In this document: positions 8,679-16,757 of the stretch, piece by piece
Layout of the letters: each line of letters begins with the position of its first letter
How positions within the stretch are numbered: position 1 is the first letter of the stretch
Assembly (NCBI GenBank): GCA_017745235.1
Contig: JAGHZU010000007.1
Coordinates: 124,001-188,000 of the forward strand
DNA: 64,000 bases
Direction of reading: 5' to 3'
Source of the DNA: Caulobacter sp.
GTDB taxonomy: Bacteria; Pseudomonadota; Alphaproteobacteria; Caulobacterales; Caulobacteraceae
Program-made: the position numbers and the translations under genes
The notes under the pieces: generated by a model
Seen by the model: only the letters and a program-made list of their open reading frames with translations
Database searches by the model: none
What the model was told of the DNA's origin: nothing

Positions 8679-8720
8679 GACCGCCCTCTCCTTTCGAAGA
8701 GAAGGCGGCGAGCCCGCGCT

Positions 8721-10151
8721 CTAGCGCTTGCGCGTCGGGAACGGCGCGTGGGCCAGGCGCAGCAGGTTGGCCGCGCCGGGAGCGCCGAACGGCGTGCCGG
8801 CAACGATCAGCAGACGCTCGCCCGGACCGACCAGCTCCAGGTCCACCGCCTTGGCCACGGCGTCGGAGGTGACGACTTCCAGACTGTCGGGCTGACCGCT
8901 GACGCGGGCCTCGACGCCCCAGACCAGGCACAGGCGGCGCACGGCCTCGACACGGGGCGACAGGGCCAGCACCGGTTGCAGCGGACGCTCCCGGGACAGG
9001 CGGCGGGCGGTGGCGCCAGTCGTGGTGAAGGCGACCAGGCACTTGGTCGAGCCGGCCTTGGCGGCCTGGGCGGCGGCGACCACCAGGACGTCGGCGTCCT
9101 CGTCGTCGTGCGGCTGCTCGGCCTGCATCAGCTCGGGCCAGCGCGGATCGCGCTCCACCCGCTCGATGATGCGGCTCATCATGGTGACAGCCTCTTCCGG
9201 ATAGTCGCCGGCGGCGCTTTCGGCCGACAGCATGACCGCGTCCGCGCCCTCGTAGACGGCGTTGGCGACGTCGGAGGCCTCGGCGCGGGTCGGGGTCGGC
9301 GAGCTGGTCATCGATTCCAGCATCTGGGTCGCCACGATCACCGGGATGCCGCGTTCCCGAGCCGCGCGGAGAATGACCTTCTGAGCCACCGGCACTTCTT
9401 CCGGAAGCATCTCCACGCCCAGGTCGCCGCGCGCCACCATCACCCCGTCGCAGAGGTCGAGGATCGGACCCAGAACCTGAAGCGCCTGGGGTTTCTCGAT
9501 CTTGGCCAGGACGGCTGCGCGACCTTCGACGATGCGGCGCAGTTCGGCCATGTCCTCGGGGGCCTGCACGAACGACAGGGCGATCCAGTCCACGCCCAGA
9601 CGCAGGGCGAACGCCAGGTCCTCGCGGTCCTTGGCGGTCAGCGGCGACATCGGGATGACGACGTCCGGTACAGCCACGCCCTTGCGTTCGGATAGCTTGC
9701 CGCCGTTGACGACCGTGGTGTTGGCGTAGCCCGGCCCCGCCTCGGTCACAGTCATCCGAAGCTTGCCGTCGTCCAGCAGCAGAGTCGCGCCCGGACGCAT
9801 GGCCGTCAGGATCTCGGGATGGGGCAGATAGACCCGGGTCGCGTCGCCGGGGGTGGGATCGTTGTCGAAGCGAAACGCCTGGCCGGCCTTCAACGTCACC
9901 GGGCCGTCGGCGAACTTGCCCACGCGCAACTTGGGCCCCTGCAGGTCGGCCAGGACGCCCAAGGGACGCCCGACTTCGGCTTCGGCGGCGCGGATCGCGG
10001 CGTAGGAGGCCGCGTGCACCTCGTGGCTGCCATGGCTGAAGTTGAGACGGAAGACGTCGGCGCCGGCCTTGGCCAGCTTGACGATCATCTCAGGCGAGCT
10101 GCTCGCCGGACCGATGGTGGCGACGATACGGGAGCGGCGCGCGCGGATCAT
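8721..10151 (-). CDS. pyk: Pyruvate kinase
   Basis: The product is 476 residues from ATG 10151. It converts phosphoenolpyruvate and ADP to pyruvate and ATP. The family order is complete: N-terminal RRSRIVATIGPAS, substrate loop RLNFSHGSHE, the B domain, the signature AVLAKIEKPQAL with the catalytic lysine, the metal site VMVARGDLGVE, ATQMLESM, and the C-terminal allosteric domain from about residue 350 (AFTTTGATARRLSRERP). Length is normal for the enzyme. It lies downstream of the lacI-type gene in the same direction, and a matching operator sits about 105 bp upstream, so it is probably part of the sugar regulon of that regulator. Confidence 0.97.
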   Translation of the reverse strand: MIRARRSRIVATIGPASSSPEMIVKLAKAGADVFRLNFSHGSHEVHAASYAAIRAAEAEVGRPLGVLADLQGPKLRVGKFADGPVTLKAGQAFRFDNDPTPGDATRVYLPHPEILTAMRPGATLLLDDGKLRMTVTEAGPGYANTTVVNGGKLSERKGVAVPDVVIPMSPLTAKDREDLAFALRLGVDWIALSFVQAPEDMAELRRIVEGRAAVLAKIEKPQALQVLGPILDLCDGVMVARGDLGVEMLPEEVPVAQKVILRAARERGIPVIVATQMLESMTSSPTPTRAEASDVANAVYEGADAVMLSAESAAGDYPEEAVTMMSRIIERVERDPRWPELMQAEQPHDDEDADVLVVAAAQAAKAGSTKCLVAFTTTGATARRLSRERPLQPVLALSPRVEAVRRLCLVWGVEARVSGQPDSLEVVTSDAVAKAVDLELVGPGERLLIVAGTPFGAPGAANLLRLAHAPFPTRKR

Positions 10152-10254
10152 AAAACTGCTCCAGGAGGGGCTGGATCATGCTGCAATGCAGCAACAAATG
10201 CCGCAAAGCAGAATAAAAATTGTCGAATGTGAACGGCGTCGGAGAATTCGAGCC

Positions 10255-10268
10255 TGACAACGTTGTCT
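10255..10268. promoter_or_regulatory. LacI-type operator upstream of pyk
   Basis: TGACAACGTTGTCT matches the perfect palindrome TGACAACGTTGTCA at 13 of 14 positions. It lies in the 224-bp space between the lacI-type gene and pyk, about 104 bp from the pyk start codon. The same site occurs before zwf and the sugar permease. Confidence 0.75.
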
Positions 10269-10375
10269 AACGGAGCAGGCCCGGATTCGCCACCGCTCAC
10301 TTAACGTCAACCTGGGACGCTTTCCACCGTTCCCGCACCCCAACGTGCAAATATGGGCTGGCCGCCGGGCCGCGG

Positions 10376-11398
10376 TCAGCCCTTCGGCGCCGGTCCGGTC
10401 GACTCGCGCACCACCAGTTGGAAGTCCAGCAGGCGCGAGGGCGGCGTCTCGGCGTCGCCCGAGGCCTCGCCGTTCAGCAGCAGATCGGCCGCCGCGGCCG
10501 CCATGGCCTGGATAGGCTGGCGCACGGTGGTCAGTTGGGGCCAGACCACCTTGGCGCCGGGCGTGTCATCGAAGCCCGCCACCGACAGGGTCTGGGGCAC
10601 TTCCAGGCGCAGACGGTTGGCCACGGCCATAACGCCCAAGGCCATGTCGTCGTTGGAGGCGAAGATCGCCGTTGGACGATCATCGCCCGACAGCAGCCGC
10701 TCGGCGGCCTCGAAGCCCGAGCGGAACGAGAACCATCCCTGCTCCACCCGGTCGTCGCGAACGGGATGGCCGTGCTCGGTCATGGCCTTGACGTAGCCCT
10801 CATAGCGCAGGTGCGCCGCACCGTGGTCGGGGTGCCCCTTGATGAAGCCGATGTCGGTATGCCCCAGGCCGATCAGGTGGGCGGTCATCTCATAGGCGGC
10901 GCGGCTGTCGTCCATGCGCACGTTGGCCGAGCGGTCCACGTCCCGATCGGGCGACAGGCGCACATAGGGCACGCCCTCGGCCTCCAGCACGTCCAGCACC
11001 GCAACGTTGTCGCAAACCGGCGGGGTCAGGATCACGCCGTCCATGCGCAGGGTCGCCAGCATCGGCTGGACCTGGCTGGCCACATCGCCCTCGGAGTCCA
11101 GCGGCTCCACGATCAGGTGATAGCCCTCTTCGCGACAGCGGGCGATCGCACCCAGCTGCACGTCGGTGACGTAGGCGGGACTGGGGTTGTCGAAGAAAAC
11201 GCCGATCAGATAGGCCTTCGAACCCGCCAGGCTGCGGGCCGAGATATTGGGCCGGTAGTTCAGCGCAGCGACGGCCTCCTGCACCCGGATGCGGGTATCG
11301 CTCTTGACGTTCGCCTCGCGGTTCAGGACCCGCGACACGGTCTTGATCGAAACGCCCGACATGCGGGCGACCTCGTGGATCGTAACCTTGGAACTCAA
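10376..11398 (-). CDS. LacI-family regulator, probable controller of the glucose / Entner-Doudoroff genes
   Basis: The product is 340 residues from a TTG start at 11398, with GTGAGG 5 bp upstream. The N-terminal helix-turn-helix and hinge are typical of LacI/GalR (TIHEVARMSGVSIKTVSRVL, then NYRPNISARSLAG). A periplasmic-binding-protein-like effector domain follows from about residue 60, with FASNDDMALG and VAGFDDTPGA. It lies between glk and pyk. Four TGACA-N4-TGTCA sites in the window, one just upstream of this gene, fit autoregulation plus control of zwf, pyk and the permease at 40.1 kb. C. crescentus has a LacI-type gene at the same place. The effector is not readable, though glucose, KDPG or another Entner-Doudoroff intermediate is plausible. 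Confidence 0.85.
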   Translation of the reverse strand: MSSKVTIHEVARMSGVSIKTVSRVLNREANVKSDTRIRVQEAVAALNYRPNISARSLAGSKAYLIGVFFDNPSPAYVTDVQLGAIARCREEGYHLIVEPLDSEGDVASQVQPMLATLRMDGVILTPPVCDNVAVLDVLEAEGVPYVRLSPDRDVDRSANVRMDDSRAAYEMTAHLIGLGHTDIGFIKGHPDHGAAHLRYEGYVKAMTEHGHPVRDDRVEQGWFSFRSGFEAAERLLSGDDRPTAIFASNDDMALGVMAVANRLRLEVPQTLSVAGFDDTPGAKVVWPQLTTVRQPIQAMAAAAADLLLNGEASGDAETPPSRLLDFQLVVRESTGPAPKG

Positions 11399-11447
11399 GA
11401 CGGCCTCACCCCGCGTCGCAAATTCGACAAACGAGGCAATAAGGCCA

Positions 11448-11461
11448 TGACAGCCTTGTCA
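11448..11461. promoter_or_regulatory. LacI-type operator upstream of the lacI gene
   Basis: TGACAGCCTTGTCA has both perfect 5-bp arms of the operator (TGACA/TGTCA) around a different 4-bp centre. It lies 50 bp upstream of the TTG start of the regulator gene, where it could mediate autoregulation. Confidence 0.6.
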
Positions 11462-11495
11462 AAGCGACCCCTTTTTCGCGTCCGGGGCGTGGACC

Positions 11496-11524
11496 ACCCT
11501 TCGCGAGGCGCGCTCGCGAAGGGT
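11496..11524 (-). terminator. 12-bp perfect hairpin after glk
   Basis: ACCCTTCGCGAG (11496-11507) and CTCGCGAAGGGT (11513-11524) pair perfectly around a 5-nt spacer. It starts 10 bp after the glk stop, at the end of the zwf-pgl-edd-glk unit. There is no clear T run on the minus strand, so the strength of termination is uncertain. Confidence 0.55.
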
Positions 11525-11533
11525 TACGCAGCG

Positions 11534-12523
11534 TCAGGAAATGGCCGCGCGGCCGTCCGGGGTCATGGCCACCGCCGCGCCGATCAGCGCGGTGTGCGGG
11601 TTCATGACGACATGGGTCGGGATGGCCTTGGTGTAGTCGCTCAGGCGGCCCTTCGACTCGAAGCGCGAACGGAACGGCCCCTGCTCCAGGATGTCGATGA
11701 TCCGGGGGGCGATGCCGCCGGCGATGAATACGCCGCCGCGCGCGCCCAGGGCCAGGGCCAGGTCGCCGGCCGCCGAACCCAGGATGGCGCAGAAGCGGTC
11801 GATCGTGACCTTGCAGCAGCCGTCGCCGGCCACGCCGTGCTCGGTGATCTGCTTGGCGGTGAGCTCTTCGACCTTGCGGCCCTCGGCCTCGGCCAGGGCC
11901 AGGTGCAGGTCCTCCATGCCGGGCCCCGACAGGATGCGCTCGATCGAGCAGCGGCCGTACTTCTTGACCAGGATGCGCAGGATCTCGATCTCGATCTCGT
12001 CGAACGGCGCGAAGGCGATGTGACCGCCCTCGGTCGTCAGCGGAGTCTCGACGCCATGGCGGCGCACCATGCCCGCCGCGCCGAAGCCCGTGCCAGGACC
12101 GATGATGGCCAGGTCGCCTTCGCCCGAGGTCTGGAGCGGGCCGATCTGGCGCAGGTCCTTGGGAGCCAGACGCGGCGCGGCCAGGGCCTGGGCGGTGAAG
12201 TCGTTGATCAGGCGGGCCGAGCGGAAACCGCCGGCGCGGCGAAGGCTGTCTTCCGACAGCCGCCAGTCACTGTTGGTGAAGTGGACCGAGCCGTGCTCGA
12301 TCGGACCGGCCACGGCCACCACCGCCTGCTCGGGGTGCTTGAGGCCCATCTTGGCGAGATATTCCTCGATGGCGTCCTCGGCGGTGCCGTAGTCCTCGCC
12401 CTTGTACGAGGTCGGCTCGATCAGCTGGGGATCGGGGCCGTCGAAATCGACCAGCGCGAAACGCGCGTTGGTGCCGCCGATGTCGCCGACCAGGCCAAGC
12501 CCGATGGAGTTCAAGCCGCTCAT
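11534..12523 (-). CDS. glk: Glucokinase
   Basis: The product is 329 residues. ATG 12523 is preferred because AGGAAG lies 10 bp upstream; GTG 12532 is in frame but sits almost on that motif. It phosphorylates glucose with ATP. The phosphate-1 motif LGLVGDIGGTNARFALVDFD marks the bacterial Glk family (not ROK). NDFTAQALAAPRL and IIGPGTGFGAAGMV carry the sugar and adenosine-binding loops, and LALGARGGVFIAGGIAPR lies near the end. It follows edd by 12 bp, as the last gene of a four-gene unit that makes glucose-6-phosphate and feeds it to the Entner-Doudoroff pathway. Confidence 0.95.
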   Translation of the reverse strand: MSGLNSIGLGLVGDIGGTNARFALVDFDGPDPQLIEPTSYKGEDYGTAEDAIEEYLAKMGLKHPEQAVVAVAGPIEHGSVHFTNSDWRLSEDSLRRAGGFRSARLINDFTAQALAAPRLAPKDLRQIGPLQTSGEGDLAIIGPGTGFGAAGMVRRHGVETPLTTEGGHIAFAPFDEIEIEILRILVKKYGRCSIERILSGPGMEDLHLALAEAEGRKVEELTAKQITEHGVAGDGCCKVTIDRFCAILGSAAGDLALALGARGGVFIAGGIAPRIIDILEQGPFRSRFESKGRLSDYTKAIPTHVVMNPHTALIGAAVAMTPDGRAAIS

Positions 12524-12535
12524 ATCCGTCACTTC

Positions 12536-14347
12536 CTAAGCAAACAGCACGGAGCCGCCATGGTCGGCTGCGCCGACCCCCGCGCGCATCCAGCCGAACA
12601 GTTCCCGCCCAAAGCCCGGCTTGGACGCCGGGACCTTCGCCGGCGTACGGGCGAGCAGGGTCGCCTCGTCCACCAGGATTTTCAGTTCGCCCGTGTGGGC
12701 GTTCAACGAGATGACGTCGCCGTCCTGGACATAGGCCAGGGGACCGCCCTTGGCGGCCTCGGGGGTGACGTGAATGGCTGCCGGGGTCTTGCCCGATGCG
12801 CCCGACATGCGGCCGTCGGTGACCAGGGCGACCTTATGGCCGCGGTCCAACAGCACCGAGATCGACGGCGACAGGTTGTGCAGCTCGGGCATGCCGTTGG
12901 CCGAAGGGCCCTGGAAGCGGACCACCACCACGACGTCGCGGTCGAGCTCGCCGCGCTTGAAGGCGGCGATGAAGTCTTCCTGTTCCTGGAACACGGCCGC
13001 CGGGGCGGTGATGACCTGGTGCTCGGGCTTTACGGCCGAGACCTTGATGACGCCGCGGCCGAGGTTCCCGGTCAGCAGGCGCAGGCCGCCTTCCGGATTG
13101 AAGGGATCGGAGGCCGGACGCAGGATGTTGAGGTCCAGCGACTCTTCGGCGCCGTCGCGCCATGCCAGCTCACCGTCGACCAGGACGGGCTCCTGGGTGT
13201 AGCGCGACAGACCGGGCCCGACGACCGTCTGGACGTCCTCGTGCACCAGGCCCGCCTTCAGCAGTTCCTTGATAACGAAGTGGATGCCGCCGGCGGCGTG
13301 GAACTGGTTCACATCGGCCGAGCCGTTCGGATAGACCTTGGCCAGCAGCGGCGTCGACTTGGAGATGTCGTCCAGGTCTTCCAGCGTCAGGATGATGCCG
13401 GCCGCGTGGGCCATGGCCACCAGGTGAAGGGCTAGGTTGGTCGAGCCGCCGGTCGCCATCAGGCCGACCACGCCGTTGACCACGGCCTTCTCGTCGATGA
13501 TCCGGCCGACCGGGATGTACTCATTGCCCTTCAGGGTGATGGCGGCCACGCGCTTGGCGGCCTCCTTCACCAGGGCCGTGCGCAGGGGCGTATTGGGGTG
13601 CACGAAGGCCGAGCCAGGCAGGTGCAGGCCCATCAGCTCCATGAGCATCTGGTTGGTGTTGGCCGTGCCGTAGAAGGTGCAGGTGCCCGGGCCATGATAG
13701 CTGGCGCTCTCGGCGGCCAGCAGTTCGTCACGGCCGACCTTGCCCTCGGCGTATAGCGCGCGGATGCGGGCCTTCTCCGAGTTGGGCAGGCCCGAGGTCA
13801 TCGGGCCGGCGGGCACGAACACGGCCGGCAGGTGGCTGAATGTCAGGGCGCCGATCACCAGGCCTGGCACGATCTTGTCGCAGACGCCCAGATACAGCGC
13901 CGCGTCGAAGGCGTCGTGGGTCAGGGCGATGCCGGTGGCCATGGCGATGACGTCGCGCGAAAACAGCGACAGCTCCATGCCCGGGCGGCCCTGGGTGACG
14001 CCATCGCACATCGCCGGCACGCCGCCGGCGAACTGGGCCGTGGCGCCCACCTCGCGTGCGGCTTCCTTGATCAGGGCCGGATACTCTTCCAGCGGCTGGT
14101 GGGCCGACAGCATGTCATTATAGGCCGAGACGATGCCCAGGTTCGGGGCGTTCGGGTCCAGCACGCGGACCTTGTCGACCGACGGCGAGGCCGCGAAGGC
14201 GTGGGCCCAGTTGGCGCACGACAGCTTGGCGCGGCCGGGATGGGCGGCGACCGCCGCGTCGAGCTGGGCCAGGTAGGCGCCGCGGGCTTCGCGGCTGCGC
14301 TCGACGATGCGGGCGGTGACTTCGGCGATGACGGGATGCAGGGCCAT
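12536..14347 (-). CDS. edd: 6-Phosphogluconate dehydratase
   Basis: The product is 603 residues from ATG 14347. It dehydrates 6-phosphogluconate to 2-keto-3-deoxy-6-phosphogluconate, the first committed Entner-Doudoroff step. The IlvD/Edd family is plain: [20 protein letters not shown] and [11 protein letters not shown] supply cysteines for the iron-sulfur cluster, with [15 protein letters not shown] in between and [20 protein letters not shown] near the C-terminus. Length is normal for Edd and longer than IlvD. It starts 4 bp after pgl. No eda (KDPG aldolase) is in this window, so the aldolase must lie elsewhere. Confidence 0.97.
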   Translation of the reverse strand: MALHPVIAEVTARIVERSREARGAYLAQLDAAVAAHPGRAKLSCANWAHAFAASPSVDKVRVLDPNAPNLGIVSAYNDMLSAHQPLEEYPALIKEAAREVGATAQFAGGVPAMCDGVTQGRPGMELSLFSRDVIAMATGIALTHDAFDAALYLGVCDKIVPGLVIGALTFSHLPAVFVPAGPMTSGLPNSEKARIRALYAEGKVGRDELLAAESASYHGPGTCTFYGTANTNQMLMELMGLHLPGSAFVHPNTPLRTALVKEAAKRVAAITLKGNEYIPVGRIIDEKAVVNGVVGLMATGGSTNLALHLVAMAHAAGIILTLEDLDDISKSTPLLAKVYPNGSADVNQFHAAGGIHFVIKELLKAGLVHEDVQTVVGPGLSRYTQEPVLVDGELAWRDGAEESLDLNILRPASDPFNPEGGLRLLTGNLGRGVIKVSAVKPEHQVITAPAAVFQEQEDFIAAFKRGELDRDVVVVVRFQGPSANGMPELHNLSPSISVLLDRGHKVALVTDGRMSGASGKTPAAIHVTPEAAKGGPLAYVQDGDVISLNAHTGELKILVDEATLLARTPAKVPASKPGFGRELFGWMRAGVGAADHGGSVLFA

Positions 14348-14351
14348 CAGA

Positions 14352-15038
14352 TTACTCCGCCCAGAGGATGCGGACCGGAACGCGGTCCTGGTTCAAGATC
14401 GCGGCGACGGGAAGGCTTGGATCCACCGGGCCTTCCAGCAGGTCCTTCTTGGCCTGCCCAGTCACCAGCAGCACGATCAGCGACGACTGCAACAACGCCT
14501 GGAAGGTCAAGCTGATCCGGGGAAGATCGGGCGCAGGCGCGCCTGGCGGTACGGCGATGACGGTTCGCTTGGAAGCCGGGTCCAGGCCCGCTTCCAGCAC
14601 CGGATTGCCGGGGAACAGCGAGGCGAAGTGGCCGTCGGGACCCACGCCCAGCAGCGTGACGCCGAAGGGCAGAGCCTTGGCCACGCCCTCCTCGGCCCTG
14701 GCGGCGGTTTCGTTCTGGCCCAGCCCCTCGAAGAACAGCGGCGCGAAGCCGGCCTTGGCGGCCTGCCCCTTCAGCAGATGCTTTCGCACCAGACCTTCGT
14801 TGCTGCTGGGATCGGTCGGCGGCACGAACCGCTCGTCCGTCAGGGTGACGGTGATCTTGTCCCAGGGCGCGGTCAGGACCGACAGGCGATCATAGACCGG
14901 CGCGGGGGTCGAGCCCCCGGTCGCCGCGAAACCCGCATGGCCGCGCTTGGCCACGGCGTCGGTCAGGGCCGAGACCAGGACCGAGGCGGCGGCGTCGTAA
15001 AGCGCCTCGCGCGAGGGGAAGGCTTCGATCTTGCCCAT
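14352..15038 (-). CDS. pgl: 6-Phosphogluconolactonase
   Basis: The product is 228 residues from ATG 15038, 4 bp after zwf. It hydrolyses 6-phosphogluconolactone between the Zwf and Edd reactions. DevB-type family motifs are present: [17 protein letters not shown] (phosphate loop), [17 protein letters not shown] and [16 protein letters not shown]. The conserved D and H of the last motif form the catalytic region. Length is normal. It is in the zwf-pgl-edd-glk operon and so likely under the operator at 16523-16536. Confidence 0.95.
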   Translation of the reverse strand: MGKIEAFPSREALYDAAASVLVSALTDAVAKRGHAGFAATGGSTPAPVYDRLSVLTAPWDKITVTLTDERFVPPTDPSSNEGLVRKHLLKGQAAKAGFAPLFFEGLGQNETAARAEEGVAKALPFGVTLLGVGPDGHFASLFPGNPVLEAGLDPASKRTVIAVPPGAPAPDLPRISLTFQALLQSSLIVLLVTGQAKKDLLEGPVDPSLPVAAILNQDRVPVRILWAE

Positions 15039-15042
15039 GCGC

Positions 15043-16518
15043 CTACTCGTTCCAGGCCCGGCCTTGCGGCGCGATCAGGGCGTGGGCGCCCTGCGGACCC
15101 CAGGTGCCGGCGGCGTAGGGCGCGGGATCGATGCCGGCTTCCGCCCAGGCCCGGGCCACGCCGTCCACGAACTTCCAGGCCTGCTCGACCTCGTCGCGAC
15201 GCACGAACAGGGTGCGATCGCCACGGAACACGTCCAGCAGGAGCTTTTCGTAGGCGATCCGGCGACGGCTGCCCGGGGCGGCCATGTTCAGCGACAGGGG
15301 CAGCGATTGCAGACGCATGCCCTCTTCCGACAGGCCCGGACGCTTGGTCATCACGGTCAGCGAGATGTCTTCGTCGGGCTGCAGGTCGATGACCAGGCGG
15401 TTGGCGCGGGTCTCGCCCTGAGCGGCCTTGCCAAAGATGTTGTGCGGCACCGGCTTGAACTGCACGACGATCTGGGTGCGGCGATCGGGCAGGTTCTTGC
15501 CTGTGCGCAGGAAGAACGGCACGCCGGCCCAGCGCCAGTTGTCGATGTCGACCTTCATGGCCACGAAGGTCTCGGTCTTGGTGGGCTTGCCGACCTCTTC
15601 CAGATAGCCCTCGCGGGCCGAACCCTCGACCACGCCGGCCACGTACTGGCCGCGTACGGTGTCATGGGCGGCGTTGGCCTTGGTGAACGGACGCAGGCTG
15701 CGCAGCACCTTGACCTTCTCGTCCCGCACGGCGTCCGGGTCGAAGCCCGACGGAGCCTCCATCGCCACCAGGCACAGCAGCTGCAGCAGGTGGTTCTGCA
15801 GCATGTCGCGCAGCGCGCCGTACTCGTCATAATAGGGCCAGCGGTCGCCGACCTTCTCGGTTTCGGCGATCGTGATCTGGACGTGGTCGATCGACTTGTT
15901 GTCCCACAGGGGCTCGAACAGCACGTTGGCGAACCGCAGGGCGGTCAGGTTCTGGACGGTTTCCTTGCCCAGATAGTGATCGATGCGGAAGATCTGGCTT
16001 TCGTCGACCACCGCGCCCACGGCGGCGTTGGTGGCGCAGGAGCTTTCAAGGTCACGGCCGATCGGCTTCTCCAGCACCAGACGGGTCTGTGGACCGGTCA
16101 GGTCGGCCGCCTTCAGGGCCTGGCAGACGGGGCCGTACAAGCTGGGCGACAGCGCGAAGTACACGACCAGGTCGCCATGCGGACCAATCTTCTCGGCCAG
16201 GGCCTTGCCGCCCTCTTCCTTGGTGATGTCGACCGAAAGGTAGTCCAGGCGTGCGGCCAGACGGTTCCAGGCGGCCTCCTCGACGTTGGCGCGCTTGCCC
16301 AGATGCTCGCGCACCAGCTTGCGGTAAGAGGCGCCGTCATGGTCGGCGCGGGCCAGGCCGATGATCCGCAGGTCATGCGGCAGCAGGCGGTCGACCTCGA
16401 GATAATAGAGGGATGGCAGGAGCATGCGCAGGGCCAGGTCGCCCGCGCCACCCAGCAGAACCAGCACTTCGCGACCCGACTGGTCGGCGTTGTTCGTTTC
16501 TTTGGCCAAAGTTTCCAC
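15043..16518 (-). CDS. zwf: Glucose-6-phosphate 1-dehydrogenase
   Basis: The product is 491 residues from a GTG start at 16518. It oxidises glucose-6-phosphate with NAD(P)+. The coenzyme loop is LVLLGGAGDLALRMLLPSL. The active-site signature RIDHYLGKETVQNL contains the catalytic His and Lys, and KNLPDRRTQIVVQFKPVP and GDRTLFVRRDEVEQAW lie in the C-domain. It is the first gene of the zwf-pgl-edd-glk unit. A perfect TGACAACGTTGTCA operator lies only 5-18 bp before the start codon and there is almost no leader, so repressor binding would cover the initiation region. Confidence 0.97.
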   Translation of the reverse strand: METLAKETNNADQSGREVLVLLGGAGDLALRMLLPSLYYLEVDRLLPHDLRIIGLARADHDGASYRKLVREHLGKRANVEEAAWNRLAARLDYLSVDITKEEGGKALAEKIGPHGDLVVYFALSPSLYGPVCQALKAADLTGPQTRLVLEKPIGRDLESSCATNAAVGAVVDESQIFRIDHYLGKETVQNLTALRFANVLFEPLWDNKSIDHVQITIAETEKVGDRWPYYDEYGALRDMLQNHLLQLLCLVAMEAPSGFDPDAVRDEKVKVLRSLRPFTKANAAHDTVRGQYVAGVVEGSAREGYLEEVGKPTKTETFVAMKVDIDNWRWAGVPFFLRTGKNLPDRRTQIVVQFKPVPHNIFGKAAQGETRANRLVIDLQPDEDISLTVMTKRPGLSEEGMRLQSLPLSLNMAAPGSRRRIAYEKLLLDVFRGDRTLFVRRDEVEQAWKFVDGVARAWAEAGIDPAPYAAGTWGPQGAHALIAPQGRAWNE

Positions 16519-16522
16519 CCTA

Positions 16523-16536
16523 TGACAACGTTGTCA
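16523..16536. promoter_or_regulatory. Perfect LacI-type operator at the zwf start
   Basis: TGACAACGTTGTCA is a perfect 14-bp palindrome (extended to 16 bp by the flanking A and T) 5 bp upstream of the zwf GTG. It is identical to the site before the sugar permease. Confidence 0.85.
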
Positions 16537-16757
16537 TGACACGCCCGTCCGAGCAATGCAAGCGGCGTCCGTCGAGCTCCCGACAAGGGGCCGCACGCGG
16601 GCGTCTAACTAGGGGTTTTGAGCCTCCGGGGCCATAAGACCAATCGCTTTTTGCGGTCAAGGTTCACCGCTTGGCGCGAGGAAACGCGGCTGTCGAGGGA
16701 ATCAATGTCCGCTGCGGGAAGGCTCAGCGAAAGGATCGCCCCTCCCCGCCCGCGCGC

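Noticed and set aside
10418..13435. 1005-codon plus-strand frame over lacI, glk and edd
   Set aside because: It crosses three well-identified minus-strand genes and their spacers and has no family-like composition.
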